64,000 nt of DNA from Kwoniella bestiolae CBS 10118 (taxonomy: Eukaryota > Basidiomycota > Tremellomycetes > Tremellales > Cryptococcaceae): assembly GCF_000512585.2 (NCBI RefSeq), contig NC_089241.1, positions 7,768,001-7,832,000 of the forward strand. Reading direction: 5' to 3'. The translations under genes were made by a program, and so were the position numbers. This document shows, in pieces, positions 12,194 through 22,898 of this stretch (position 1 is the first letter of the stretch; each line of letters begins with the position of its first letter). The notes beneath the pieces are model-generated. The model ran no database searches. It was not told the DNA's origin and saw only the letters and a list, made by a program, of their open reading frames with translations.

Positions 12194-13139
12194 GTTGAGG
12201 GGAAAATTCACTCGATGGAGAATATTAGTGTTTTTAGGGAGAGTCTACTGATTAGTGGTCGGCTGGTGAAGAGAGCAAGTTGCAGTAAAAGTTGAATAGC
12301 AGATTGCGCAACGGCTGTATTAAATACCTTGTAGCACTGTATTTTACTTGAATTGTCCAGCACAGCATTCTTTGTAAACTGAAAGGTGCGATCCGACTTC
12401 GACTTCCTTGAGCTTCTTCTATTGACGTCAGAGCCTGCATGACCCTATAGAGGTTTACGAAGATGAATACTTCAACGATGCCATAGTCATACGAAGAGAG
12501 GAGGATCCTTCGTTTGGAGATTGGCGCGGGAGATGACGATTCTTTAAGCGTGGAACAAACACTAATCAAGCTTCTGGGCTTCAGCTCGTGTGGCAAAACG
12601 AAGTAGAGAGTATGGCTCAGATTGGGGAGAAATCATCTACTGTACTGGAAAACTCTAGATATCATGGAGATATGCATGCCGATGGTTGTGGTCGAACGCA
12701 CGAAGGACGAATGCTTTGTGCAGATTGAGAACTCACGCTATCTCGATATGGCGTTGAAATCACGCCTACTTGTAATTCCCGCTTCTCGCTACATAACAGA
12801 TAAAAGATTGACTATGGCTGCAAAACGTCAACCAAGCATTTATTTCACCCTGATAATGTTTTGTCAGCTGCGTTATAGTGACCTGAAGATATTCTGAAGT
12901 GGATTCTCTTGCCAATACTTCTTCTGTGACATGCATACTTCTTCTGTGACAATACTACGAGTGCCCATCTGAAGCCGGCGTGGATTTCCGATTTGTGTGG
13001 GGCCAATCATCACCTCCCCCCATTTGGAACTCGCGTGAGATTTCGAACCCGCAACGAGCACTGATATGATCGTGCAACTGAACACAGTTCCAAAAAGGTA
13101 TACATCCATGATCCTCCGCATCTGTATGTATGCTATGAT
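12194..13139. other. Spacer between array copies B and C
   Basis: About 950 bases without family motifs or a convincing exon. It includes a 16-base direct repeat (annotated separately) and the presumed promoter of copy B. A stretch near 13010-13050 has a TTCGAA core resembling a tRNA T-loop, but the flanking stem does not pair. Confidence 0.4.
12915..12950. repeat. 16-base direct repeat, two copies with a 20-base period
   Basis: The sequence ATACTTCTTCTGTGAC occurs at 12915-12930 and again at 12935-12950, separated by four bases. This is a small local duplication in the spacer of the paralogue array. No functional meaning is visible. Confidence 0.8.
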
Positions 13140-13870
13140 CTAAATTTCCATGCCTGAAACGTCACTATCCTCATCGATCACATCGGCCTCGTGATGTTCA
13201 CCAACATCTTCCACGTTCGTATAATAATACAACGTTCCTTTGACCATGCTGTCGAAATGCGATACCTCGGGGTTGAAACGAAGCTCGGGTGGAATATCAA
13301 GCTCTCCGACGGAGGCATCCTGGGAGTGGGTTTTTTCGATGAGTAATCCGATGATCTTGTTTCGCGGTTCATCAGCCCCACCAGGCAAGTAAAACTTTTG
13401 ATGTCCTTCCTCGGATATATGATCCAGAGCCATCCAATCTCCGTTGGAGTCAAAGGACACCTTCCATGGTGAGCCCATCTGAACATTGAACTCAGTATCA
13501 CCAAATGGGCAATATCTACTTCGGGGGGAAGATTGTTCGCAGATCAGATACCCTTTGACAGTTGCTGGAAAACCTGCAGTCGTATCCGCTGGTAATTGGC
13601 CCACTGCCTCGTTTGTATTCAATGTATATGAGTATACGCGTGCTGGAGATATCCTTTTGACATTGGGGCCGCCCAATTCTGATCTTTCCACAGGAACGAC
13701 TCGCGGATTCTCCGAAAAGAACTTTACTCGCCTTCAGATTGGTCATACCAATTGAAGAGAGAGTCATTCTCTGAGGATGCGCCGGAGTAACCTCCTGGTG
13801 TACTTCCTGGAACGGGCGAATTGATTGCAGATTCGGGTTTCATCAGATCGACTGCTTCCGAATGTGGCAT
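13140..13870 (-). pseudogene. Array copy C: frameshifted family member
   Basis: From ATG 13870 the frame reads MPHSEAVDLMKPES and on to NDSLFNWYDQSEGE, matching the family's N-terminal Trp motif, then meets TAA at 13724-13726. One base out of phase the family continues at once with KFFSENPRVVPVE and runs intact to 13140: AGFPATVKGYLIC, WKVSFDSNGDWMALDH, KIIGLLIEK and VKGTLYYYTN, then an acidic tail (DVIDEDSDVSGMEI). Restoring the Trp-x(8)-KFFS spacing seen in copies D and E needs one extra base at the GAGTAAAG junction. The downstream frame has no ATG before the VSF core, so a functional start there is unlikely. An indel in the assembly is the alternative. Confidence 0.65.
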
Positions 13871-14459
13871 GGTCAAATGTGCTGCTGACTAAAGGATATA
13901 TGGCTCGATGACTATGAAAGATGGGTCGTCGCGTCTGCAAGAAAGCAGCAAAGTGATCTAAGTTTGAAAGTCGCACTAGGTGGTCGATATGACTCAATTC
14001 CGAGTCAGTCGTTCGATATTTTCGCTCCGCCAGCAACAAAGGGTGCATTAGCCTTCGTTACGTTCCTCTGTTCTACGGAAGTACGTCCCGTAAAAGGATC
14101 TCAGCTCAGGTGCCACATCCATGCGAAAGTGTCAATTTTCGCAGTTTGAACTGTACGACTATTTTCGATATCAGGCTGATGAAATGCTTCGCTGAGGGTT
14201 ACTCATATAGTTGCTCGCCGCCAGAATGAAGTCTTGCGGACATACTACCATTATGGTTATCCCTCATTTCAACCACGATTTTGTGAAGATACTGAGGTTG
14301 TTCTGGATCTCATGCACTCAACCTCTTGGTCCTAGGATACTTGAACATACATCTGTGAGAAAGAAAAGGCGGTTTATATGATTCGATGATGAAACTATAC
14401 AGTATACATTTCCACCCGGGGATGATCACATATGTACACATCAGGCTGTTTGCAGTAAG
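13871..14459. other. Spacer between array copies C and D
   Basis: About 590 bases holding the presumed 5' flank of copy C and 3' flank of copy D. No exon, RNA gene or repeat is supported. Confidence 0.4.
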
Positions 14460-15302
14460 TTACATCCCCTCGCCCCTCCTCATCCCTCGCTTCTTCCTGA
14501 ATAGCCTTCTGAGTTGACCCCCCTGTTTGCCTCGACTGGACGTGGTCTCAGCACCGGTACCGGTGTTTGTATTGGTGTAGGTGTCGATTATGGCCTTGAA
14601 CCTGCCCTGTCGTACATTGGATGTATCGGCCCTAACCCCTCCTGCATTGGATCTGCTGACCATGCCGGCAGCTGAACCGAGCTCGTAGTCCCCGCCCCCT
14701 CTCGTATTGGATGCGTTGTACCTGCTTTCTTCAGGAATTGATCCCATTCCATGACTCGCCGCGTCAGAATGCACATCGCCCATCGTGGCTATTTCTCTTG
14801 AGGACGATGTCATCTCCCCGTGAGGTTTGTAGGGTACTCGGTATAATACCCCAACCTCCACGGCATCCACGTTAGTCAGATCAGGTGGATAACGGGGCAT
14901 ATCGGAATTCTCCTCGGTTGGAAGTCCTATTCTCTCGAATATTAGCTGACCGACCTGCTCGTTGACGTCAGTGCATCCCATATCAGCTTTGCAGGAGAAG
15001 GTCGCTCTATCTCCATTAGGGGAGAATGAGACGTCCCATCCACCATCTTCTTTGATAGTATATTTCGGACAGTCTCCGATGACAGCGAGGGACTCGTCAG
15101 TTATTAGATAACTCTTCGACTGTCCCTCGAAGCGATAGACGTATGCGCGACATGCGTATGTGGCTGCTTCGTCGATATCCTGTGGGTTAGGTAACGAGGT
15201 TGTGCGTTTCAGGTCGGAAAAGAACTTTGTCTCGCCGGGATCTTCGGTTGTTCAACTGAAGGGATGATGTTCAGAGGCAGATTGTCCAGGACAAGAAGGC
15301 AT
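14460..15302 (-). pseudogene. Array copy D: family member with a Trp-to-stop change near the N-terminus
   Basis: From ATG 15302 (MPSCPGQSASEHH) the frame meets TGA at 15252-15254. It then continues without interruption in the same frame as DPGETKFFSDLKR, KSYLITDESLAVIGDCP, GGWDVSFSPNGDRATFSCK, GQLIFERIG and VGVLYRVPYKPHGE. A Gly/Asn/Thr-rich linker and a strongly basic end follow (LRRLFRKKRGMRRGEGM). The TGA falls exactly where copies B, C and E have the conserved Trp, so TGG to TGA is the simplest reading. No acceptor between the TGA and the FFS motif looks usable, and no early in-frame ATG follows. If the stop is bypassed in some way, the remaining 264 codons are intact. Confidence 0.55.
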
Positions 15303-15942
15303 AATGAACCGCTTTGAGTTACTGAAAGAGTCAGTATCGTGGATTGATCTTTGAGATCTGGAGAGATACGGATACAGGACGGAAAGTGAGGCCATTTATA
15401 GCTCGCATAGCAGAGTGGCGACGAAGCATCCATTTGCGTCGTGACTCGTTTCTTCAAAGGATGTATGGCCATGAAGACCGTATTTCCAAATCGAAGTCCA
15501 GGGAGAAAGGTTGTCCTGAGCGCGATTGCGCGTCATGATGACGAATGAGTGAAAACGCTGTTTGCACCTCACAGATCAGAAAGGAAGCTGCATGCTCGGA
15601 GTGGACCCCGAGCCTGAGGGTACGTAGCGAGCGATGACAGTGATAGAGGGCAAGTCGATTTCAGAGATACGTGCACGAGAATGCCTAAAGGTGGAACCGA
15701 AAGAACAGATCCCTTGGCTCTGGAATCGCACAGGGGAAGGTAGCCACCCTACAAAGCCGTCCGTCGTTCGTTCTCACTCCTCAATATCATTCAGCTTCAA
15801 AAGCCATGGACGTCAATGGACACATCAGTCGCATCATCATAGAGGTTCACAGTCGGTCACCATTTCATTTTATTAGGTTGTTACGGTTGTCCAAGGGTCT
15901 TCCAATTCACGTTACTATCTATTTCCACGTTGCAGCCTTCCC
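15303..15942. other. Spacer between array copies D and E
   Basis: About 640 bases, presumed 5' flank of copy D and 3' flank of copy E. Short open frames exist on both strands but carry no family motif. Confidence 0.4.
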
Positions 15943-16515
15943 TCAGCATATCCAACAGAACCCCCAATAGTGTTTTCCACGCGAGAGACAATCGGATTCT
16001 CGCCCCGCGGTTGCATTGTGAGGGAGGGCAGGGTTCGTCTTACTAGTCACGAGATACAACGTCCCTTTTACTTGTGCGTCTGCTTGGAGATCAGGCCTAG
16101 ATCTGATCACGGACGAGGGGCCAGCATTGTCATGACCCTTGACAACGACCATCCCGTGCATCCTGGTATTCTCATCCATTTGGTGGGACGATCCTTCCCT
16201 TTTATGGCTCACGCTCATGCTCGTACCGTTGGACGCGAACGAGACATCGAATGTTTTCTCCGGAGTGAGAGTGTAATCGAAATGGCCATTGTCGATGACG
16301 AACTTCTCAACCTCACTTTGTGTATCGGATTGATCTGTAAGACATCGATAAACCATGACTGGCACCCGATCCGTCATTTCTGTGCCGGCCGTTAGTGGAA
16401 CGGCAAATTCGAGATTACCGGATGGCGGATTTTCGGAGAAGAATTCAGTCTGGCCGGGGGTGATCGATCCCCAGGTGGCCGTGTTCTCGGATGGGGTGGA
16501 GGATTCGGCGGACAT
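15943..16515 (-). CDS. Array copy E: intact short member of the paralogue family
   Basis: A single exon of 190 residues from ATG 16515 (MSAESSTPSEN). Family marks: TATWGSITPGQTEFFSENPP, a strand ending in VMVYRC, FDVSFASNGTSMSVSH, MHGMVVVKG and VKGTLYLVTS. It lacks the polybasic tail of B and D and ends soon after the last motif (KHYWGFCWIC). It keeps the conserved Trp that is a stop codon in copy D, and its frame is unbroken. It is the first copy after RPL35 and closes the array. Function unknown. Confidence 0.6.
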   Translation of the reverse strand: MSAESSTPSENTATWGSITPGQTEFFSENPPSGNLEFAVPLTAGTEMTDRVPVMVYRCLTDQSDTQSEVEKFVIDNGHFDYTLTPEKTFDVSFASNGTSMSVSHKREGSSHQMDENTRMHGMVVVKGHDNAGPSSVIRSRPDLQADAQVKGTLYLVTSKTNPALPHNATAGRESDCLSRGKHYWGFCWIC

Positions 16516-16926
16516 GATGAGTTGAAATGGTACTGGTGAAGCAATAACGTGTAAAATAACGTCTACGATGTAATTTGGTGTAGCTTTTATACCTTGATGG
16601 CGAATCAGCGCTGTGATTCTTCGGTGAATGGTCCTCCTTGGTTAGCACTGGAGCCATAAAGGATCGTACATCACGTCAAACAACAGAGGGCAAGCGACAT
16701 GGTGACCCGTTCAGAGATCCGAACCTAGGAATGCCTTTTCAAAGGATGAGGAGAATCGTACAACTCTCTCACGCGTTACAGACTGTACGCTCAGAGAAGA
16801 GCGGTGTTGACTGTCAGATATAACAGTATGTTTCCTTCCCTGAAAACCTCAAGTCAGGCTAAGCGATGTATCATACACTCCATGCATCAAATCCCTAACA
16901 ACCTATAGAGGAGTAAGATGACCCGC
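16516..16926. other. Intergenic between array copy E and RPL35
   Basis: About 410 bases. It should hold the promoter of copy E and the 3' UTR of RPL35. Nothing else is visible. Confidence 0.45.
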
Positions 16927-17984
16927 TCATGCCTTCAAAGCGAATTCTGAAAGAATGAAATGAGTCAGCACTCGTACTTCATATAACAGGAATCAAGCAC
17001 AACGTAATGAAGGTCGTTAGGATTGTGATTATTGCACAGCCGGGGATCAGGAAACCATCTAAACTCACTTCGTTGAGGGAAGTGGATGTTCTTCTTGTGT
17101 TGCTTCTCAGTGATGGCGTTGGCTTCCTTGTGGGTAAGTCTTCGTCTGATAGCTCGGGTCTTCTTGTATCTAAGATCGAGGGGGAGGTCTGTGTAATTGG
17201 ACGTAGCGGTTGTGGCCAAGTGGGCATGATTCAGAGGTACGTGTTGATTATACAGAGTTGTCATTTTAAGGGAGGAATGGAGTGAGAATAAAGAGGACCG
17301 ACATTCAAAATCAGCTTCTGATACTTTCGCTCTTGTTTCTAGAATATCCGTAATCCCACTCACACTTAGACTTCTTGTAGAACTCTCTGAGGTTGTCCCT
17401 TTGCTTGTGGTTGATGACGGTGAGGACTCGGGCAATGGACTTTCGGACGGTGTTGCTGGATGAAGGCATGCAAAATCAGTATGTGTCCCTGCGATCATGA
17501 CCCCCTCCCGATTCTCTTTCGCTACGTATCCCTCATCCTTCTTCGAGGACAATCCTTATCTTCGCAAAATGACGATGTCACGAAGGCGTCTCCGCTTGTT
17601 GTGTCCTCCATTCCTTCGTCTCTATCACAACCAAGGCCTTAAGTCTCCTAGTCCTTGTCCTATCTGATCTCGTCCTCCGATGTATCCATAATTCTCCTTC
17701 ATCATATCCCTCTCTCGTTCACATCCTTAAACCAAACATCAAAACCGATACCCACATCTTGGTCAACTTGGAAGCGGAACCACCAGCGATCTTTTGTACT
17801 CTCAAAGAGGCAAGTTCAGTCTTGAGCTCGTTGAGTTGAGTCAAGAGATCTTGCTTGCTCCTGTAACACACAGTAATATTCCATCAGCATTTCTCCTTAT
17901 CCCTATTCCCATCTATCACCATGATGATTCTACGCACTTGGATTGGAGCTCGAAGGCCCTGATCTTGGAAGAAGAGGAAGCCAT
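16927..17984 (-). CDS. RPL35: 60S ribosomal protein L35 (uL29)
   Basis: Five exons close in phase: 17984-17938, 17860-17756, 17455-17364, 17188-17069 and 16946-16927, giving 127 residues. The protein starts MASSSSKIRAFELQSKSK, followed by the signature LRVQKIAGGSASKLTKI, RKSIARVLTVINHKQR, LPLDLRYKKTRAIRRRLT and the end FPQRKFALKA. This is the whole uL29 protein of the large subunit, which sits at the polypeptide exit tunnel. The last coding exon is only 20 bases. The long second intron (about 300 bases) is larger than is usual in this window. Confidence 0.95.
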
Positions 17985-18607
17985 TTTGAACTGCGATGAT
18001 GAACAGGCGTTAGATGATGTCGAGGTTGATGGTATGTATAGGTGAAGGTGAACGTACGAAGTTATAGGACTTGATGGATGGAGAAGGAGGGAGTAGGACT
18101 TGTTGATGATTTTGAGCCAAAAAACCTTGAATTACCACACGAGACGATGCAGGACAGGCAGGGAGCAGTAGCACTGGCAGCAGCAGAGCGTAGGACAGCG
18201 AGCATAGAGGGAATGACTGCCAAAACCTGAATGACTGGAGCAGAGCAGAGCAGCCAGCCGTGAGCGTGGCACAAGCCAAAATCACTATCGGCGTTAAGAA
18301 ATCAGCTGATTCCGAAAGTTTCGTCTGACAGAAAAGATAGTTGTTATGACGTGGCACTTTTGAGCAGATGAGGTTGATAACCCTTCTTTCCGCTGAGGCT
18401 GATAATGCGCTTGTTGTCAATGAGGCTGATGTATACACACCCCGACATGACGATGTGGAGAAGGTTGAGGATGAGATTGATGATTGAGGATTGATGATGA
18501 TGATGAGGTGTCGTTACGAGTAGTCAAAGCATTAACCATACATCTTTTACCCCTTTCCTTCTTCATCTATCCATCTTCACTGTACTACACAAGCATAGAC
18601 ATCCAAA
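17985..18607. promoter_or_regulatory. Divergent promoter region of RPL35 and RAD23
   Basis: About 620 bases between two head-to-head starts. It is expected to contain both promoters and 5' UTRs, possibly with a 5' UTR intron for RPL35. The stretch 18540-18600, just before the RAD23 start, is pyrimidine- and A-rich, as expected of a 5' UTR. No individual factor site is claimed. Confidence 0.5.
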
Positions 18608-20566
18608 ATGGTGAAAATAACATTCAAGACCGTACAGAACAAGGTCAGTGTCCGGTTTATAGAGCAATCGAGCAAAGTCCGTTCAATGGTTTGCCACCTA
18701 ACTGATCGAATTCCGTGGAATAGCTCTTCACTGTGGAAGCTGAAGGCTCAGAGACTGTGCGTATAATTTCAGCCATCCACCAACCAAGATTACACGGCCA
18801 AAGCTGATACCTTCATGTCGTTGCAGGTCGGCGATCTCAAGAAGAAGATCCAGGAAACACAGACTTTCCCTGCTGAGAACCAGAAGTTGATTTACTCAGG
18901 TTAGCTTGCAGTCGTCTTTGGTACTGACATAGCATGGAAGCTGATCCATATTATGGCTCTCAGGAAAGATCCTCAATGATACTGCTACTGTTGAATCGCT
19001 CAAGATCAAGGAGAAGGACTTCTTAGTGGTCATGGTATCAAAGGTTGGTCTAAACAGCTATTTCTTCCTGCTCGGAGAGATAGAGCTAAGTCGCTCTATA
19101 TCATATACAGCCCAAAGCTGCCCCCGCTGCTTCTTCATCTACTTCTGCCCCTGCTCCCGCCGCTCCTGCACCTTCTACCGAAACTCCTGCTGCCGCTCCC
19201 GCCCCAGCAGCAGAATCGGCCCCAGCACCATCGACAGAGACTCCCGCTGCTGCTCCGGCTAGTACGGAAAGTTCGACTGCTGTTGAGTCAGGATTGGGAA
19301 GTGGTTTCCGTATGTCATCATCTTGCCATTAGTCTGGCTGTGTTACTACAAGGTTCTGACATCTCGTTTTGTCGCAGTTACTGGTCCCGCACTTCAAGCT
19401 GCTATCGAAGGAATGGTAGAAATGGGTTTCGAACGTGATTTGGTGATTAGAGCTTTGAGAGCTAGTTTCAATAACCCTGATAGAGCGGTAGAATACCTTA
19501 TGAGTGTGAGTTGCCCAATTCTTGCGTGGACTCACCATAGAGCAATGGAAGGGCACCGACTAACGGCAAATTAATAGGGTAACATCCCTCAAGTGGAAGG
19601 AATGGGTCAAGGGGGTGCTCAAGCTGTAAGTTTCGTCCGTGACTGCTTGGAGATGCCAGCACTGAGACTCCACTCTTTATATAGGCTCAAGCTCCCGCTG
19701 CCCCTGCCGCTCCCGCCGCTGCCCCCGCCGAACCAACACAGCCCGCCCAACCTGCTGCTGCTCCTGCGCAACAACCCGCTCAACAGCCCGCGGGTGCTGC
19801 TGGAAGTGCTGAGAATCTTTTCGCTGTAAGTGATTAGCTATGTTATCGCTGCGGTCTGTTGAGCTGATTGAGTATTTGTTTCTTCAGGCTGCCGAAGCTG
19901 CTAGTAAGCTGATGACCACGGACTCTGCGGAAATAGTTAGCTGACATCGTACGCAGTGAACCGAGATCGAGGTGCGCCAGCTGGTGCTGCCGGTGGATTA
20001 GGAGGTGCTCCAGGTGCCGGACCAGGTGCTGGTGCGGGTGGATTAGCCAATGCCCCTCATTTGCAGCAGATCCGAGAGGTGTGTTGGGAGTTAACCTAGA
20101 CAGAGGTAGACGAAGAGAAAAGCTGATGATCATTCGGTTTGGCAGTTGGTTCAACAAAATCCAGCCCTTATTCAACCATTATTACAGCAAATTGCCGCCT
20201 CGAATCCCCAACTTGCTCAATTGATTAACGAGAACCCTCAAGCGCTTTATGAGTTACTTGGAGCTGGTGGTGAAGGTGATGAAGAGGATGATGGATTCGG
20301 TGGACCTCAGGTTATGCAGGTTAACCTGACTCAGGAGGAGGCTGCTGCTGTTGAGAGGGTGAGCGAACGTCTTCTAACTTGACTTTGACATCCTGATTTT
20401 TCGCAGACGAGCAGTGTTGGAAGAATTGCATAGGCTGATCTTGTTGGTATCGCAGCTCGAAGCACTTGGATTCGATCGTCAAATGGTATTACAAGCTTAC
20501 ATGCTCTGTGACAAGAACGAGGAACTCGCTGCGAATTTCCTCTTCGAGCAAGGTGAAGAGGATTGA
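18608..20566 (+). CDS. RAD23: UV excision repair protein Rad23 (UBL-UBA proteasome shuttle)
   Basis: Twelve exons close in phase: 18608-18643, 18724-18756, 18827-18899, 18964-19043, 19111-19309, 19378-19505, 19578-19625, 19685-19825, 19888-19903, 19957-20078, 20146-20358 and 20456-20566, giving 399 residues. Domains: ubiquitin-like 1-74 (MVKITFKTVQNKLFTVEAEG... KDFLVVMV), an Ala/Pro linker, UBA1 about 143-183 (MVEMGFERDLVIRALRASFN), a second Ala/Pro/Gln linker, an STI1-type XPC-binding region (LVQQNPALIQPLLQQ... NENPQALYELL) and UBA2 at the end (LEALGFDRQMVLQAYMLCDK). The family carries ubiquitinated substrates to the proteasome and partners Rad4/XPC in nucleotide excision repair. Exon 9 is only 16 bases. 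The last intron has a competing acceptor at 20406 leading quickly to a stop. Confidence 0.97.
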
Positions 20567-21244
20567 TTCGCGTGAGGGTGAAAGTGAAAGGAGATAGATG
20601 TTATGAGAGAGATACGCCTAAGATGATTTTCCCGATAATACCATCAACCCATTCTGATATTGTGATATGTCAATTGAATTCTAATGTATTATGATGAGAC
20701 ATGTCTTTGGTGGTTATAGCATCGCATCGTATCGTCAAAATGTCCAAGCACTTGCCTGCTTATACGTCATCCTCAAAAAGATACATCACCGAAAGTGGTT
20801 CTCGGTCGTCAGGAACACGCATCAACGTATTGATCGGTCGCTTTGATCGTTTTTGTGGCGTTGGATTTGTTCTGGAAACGCTTCGATACATGTTCGGTGT
20901 TCCTTGGATACCAACAACATCAAACTTTACTTGGACATCTTTCAGGTATCCTCGATGTGGGAGGAGGATGATGTGTGCACTTTTGTTTTTACTGAAATGC
21001 CTTTCCTACTGAAAACGAGTTCTCACTGCGTCATGCTAACATAGATTCAAACGATATTGACTGTCCTGGCGTAACCACTTTATTTTCACTTTTACTATAC
21101 CTAGTAGTCTATCTTGAACAATTGCGCTGACCGCATACTCATTTCTATCTGTACACACTCACACTCTTTCGATCTCAATCTCGGAACGAGGTTGATCCTC
21201 TCCAAGTACGAATACCCTCACACGAGCAGACATCATTATGAAGG
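20567..21244. other. Intergenic between RAD23 and the membrane-protein gene
   Basis: About 680 bases holding the RAD23 3' UTR and the promoter of the next gene in the same direction. An open frame at 20701-21012 has no domain and no conserved feel, and I do not call it. Confidence 0.45.
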
Positions 21245-22674
21245 ATGACAAACACTGCGAAGGATTTTTGCTTCTCCCCTATATCGGGTGTTAGATGTCA
21301 GGGATTGAGCGAGTTGCAGTATATCGGTGAGTCGGACACTTAACTAAATCTCACTAGAAGCTGAACAAGGTTTGAATATTTATAGGGACCTACATTCCCA
21401 TTGGGATCCAGGTGTTGGCGTTACCTGTAGTATTGATGACGATATGGAGCATACCGAAGCTGTGAGTATGCCCCGTCTGGCTCAACGCTATCTAGAGCTG
21501 CCATGAATCAAAATGCGAAAAGATTGGTTGAGCTGATACCGTGTGCTTGTGGATAGAACTTTGATCTTACTTACCATTGAAATTGGTCTGAATATAAGTA
21601 TAACAACATGGGATCTAGCGGTGTCTCTCAGTCCACCGAGGTTGGATACCTTCCAGACGGAAGTTACTGTCTTAGGTGGGTGCCATCTCCTTGTGCTTAG
21701 CCGCCATTACCATATATGACACACCAAGCGAATAGCAAAGATTGTGCTTTTGCGATTTGCTAACTTCACCCGCAGCCCTCATCTCACCCCTCCCACTCCT
21801 CTTCTTCCACCTAACTCTCACCTCCTACCTCCTCGAACTGCGCCCCACCTTACCTGCACCCCTCCAATCTCGAAGGACTATCATCATCTTCGGTACACTC
21901 TTCGCACCGCTGCTCCCCATCTCGCTGGTCGCAGGTATCCTACCTTCCTTCCTCTCGCTCAATTACTTTCGAATGAGACGTGGAGAAGTATTCATCCGCT
22001 TTTCCAAGATATCAGACGAAAGACTATTTGATATTTTCCTATATGTCGGATCAATCTCTTCGATGATTTATACTCTCCTCATGGGGGTATTAGCCTATCT
22101 GTCGAGGTGGGAACATCGCTCGGATCGCAAGAGGAACAAGGTGATTTACATATTGGTAGCTGGGATGATATTGAGCAGTGTGGAAATTGGATTATCCCTC
22201 CTCCCCTCTCAGAGGTTCTCCATACTCCTGGCCAGACGGACTATCCATTTGTTATCGAGGGTATGTCTAGTCCTGGGATATATTGTTTGGTACAGGTTGG
22301 AAGCCATATCAAACTCAGGATCGACCCCGAGAAGAAAGCAAAAAGGGAGAGATACGATCAATACCTTTGGTACACCCGCTTCGACCTTTGGGTTGAACCT
22401 GAATTTGAACAACCCGCTTATCCAGAGAAAGGCTACCTCGGCCACTCGAAAGTCATCAATGAAGAGACGAGTGGGTAAGCTGCAAATTGGGAATCCCATC
22501 GAAGGGTCTTTCCAGAAGCTTAATACTGGTCTTGGGGATGGACTACCAAGTGCTAAATTGGGGATGGGAATTATAGGTGGCCAGGTGGCCGGCGTGGGGG
22601 TGGGCAGTCCGGTGTTTGTCGGTGTTGACAGGGGAGGAAGGGTAGAAAAGGTTGTTGTGAAGAGGGTGAGCTGA
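21245..22674 (+). CDS. Multi-pass membrane protein of unknown function
   Basis: Four exons close in phase: 21245-21326, 21386-21461, 21557-21675 and 21776-22674, giving 391 residues. The start MTNTAKDF is chosen because only this frame joins to the hydrophobic exons. Hydrophobic segments suggest about seven membrane spans: one in IGIQVLALPVVLMTIW, then LTLILLTIEIGLNISIT, the leucine-rich stretch after the third intron, LVAGILPSFLSL, FLYVGSISSMIYTLLMGVLA, VIYILVAGMILSSVEIGLSL and VCLVLGYIVWY. A basic and glycine-rich cytoplasmic tail of about 110 residues follows. The number of spans hints at a receptor- or Rta1-like fold, but I see no diagnostic motif. The stop lies inside a GTGAGC donor-like sequence, so the gene could continue into the next one. 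Confidence 0.7.
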
Positions 22675-22898
22675 TTGTATTTCTCATCTCGTCTGAGATA
22701 TATTCAGAATGTACTTCCATTTTGGGGCTCTGACCGTGGGTATGAGTATGAACTAAATCCAATGGTTTATGGGCCGTGTCATAGCCTACCAAACGACCAC
22801 CCATCCTTTCCTTCACACCATCTACATTCACCCAATCGTCGCTCAACGCCCTGATCTCATCTATCGCACCATCTCGTGACCCAGTCAGAAACACAGAG

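Noticed and set aside
13005..13060. tRNA-like T-loop core (GGTTCGAA on the minus strand)
   Set aside because: Stem bases on either side do not pair, and no anticodon or D arm can be folded.
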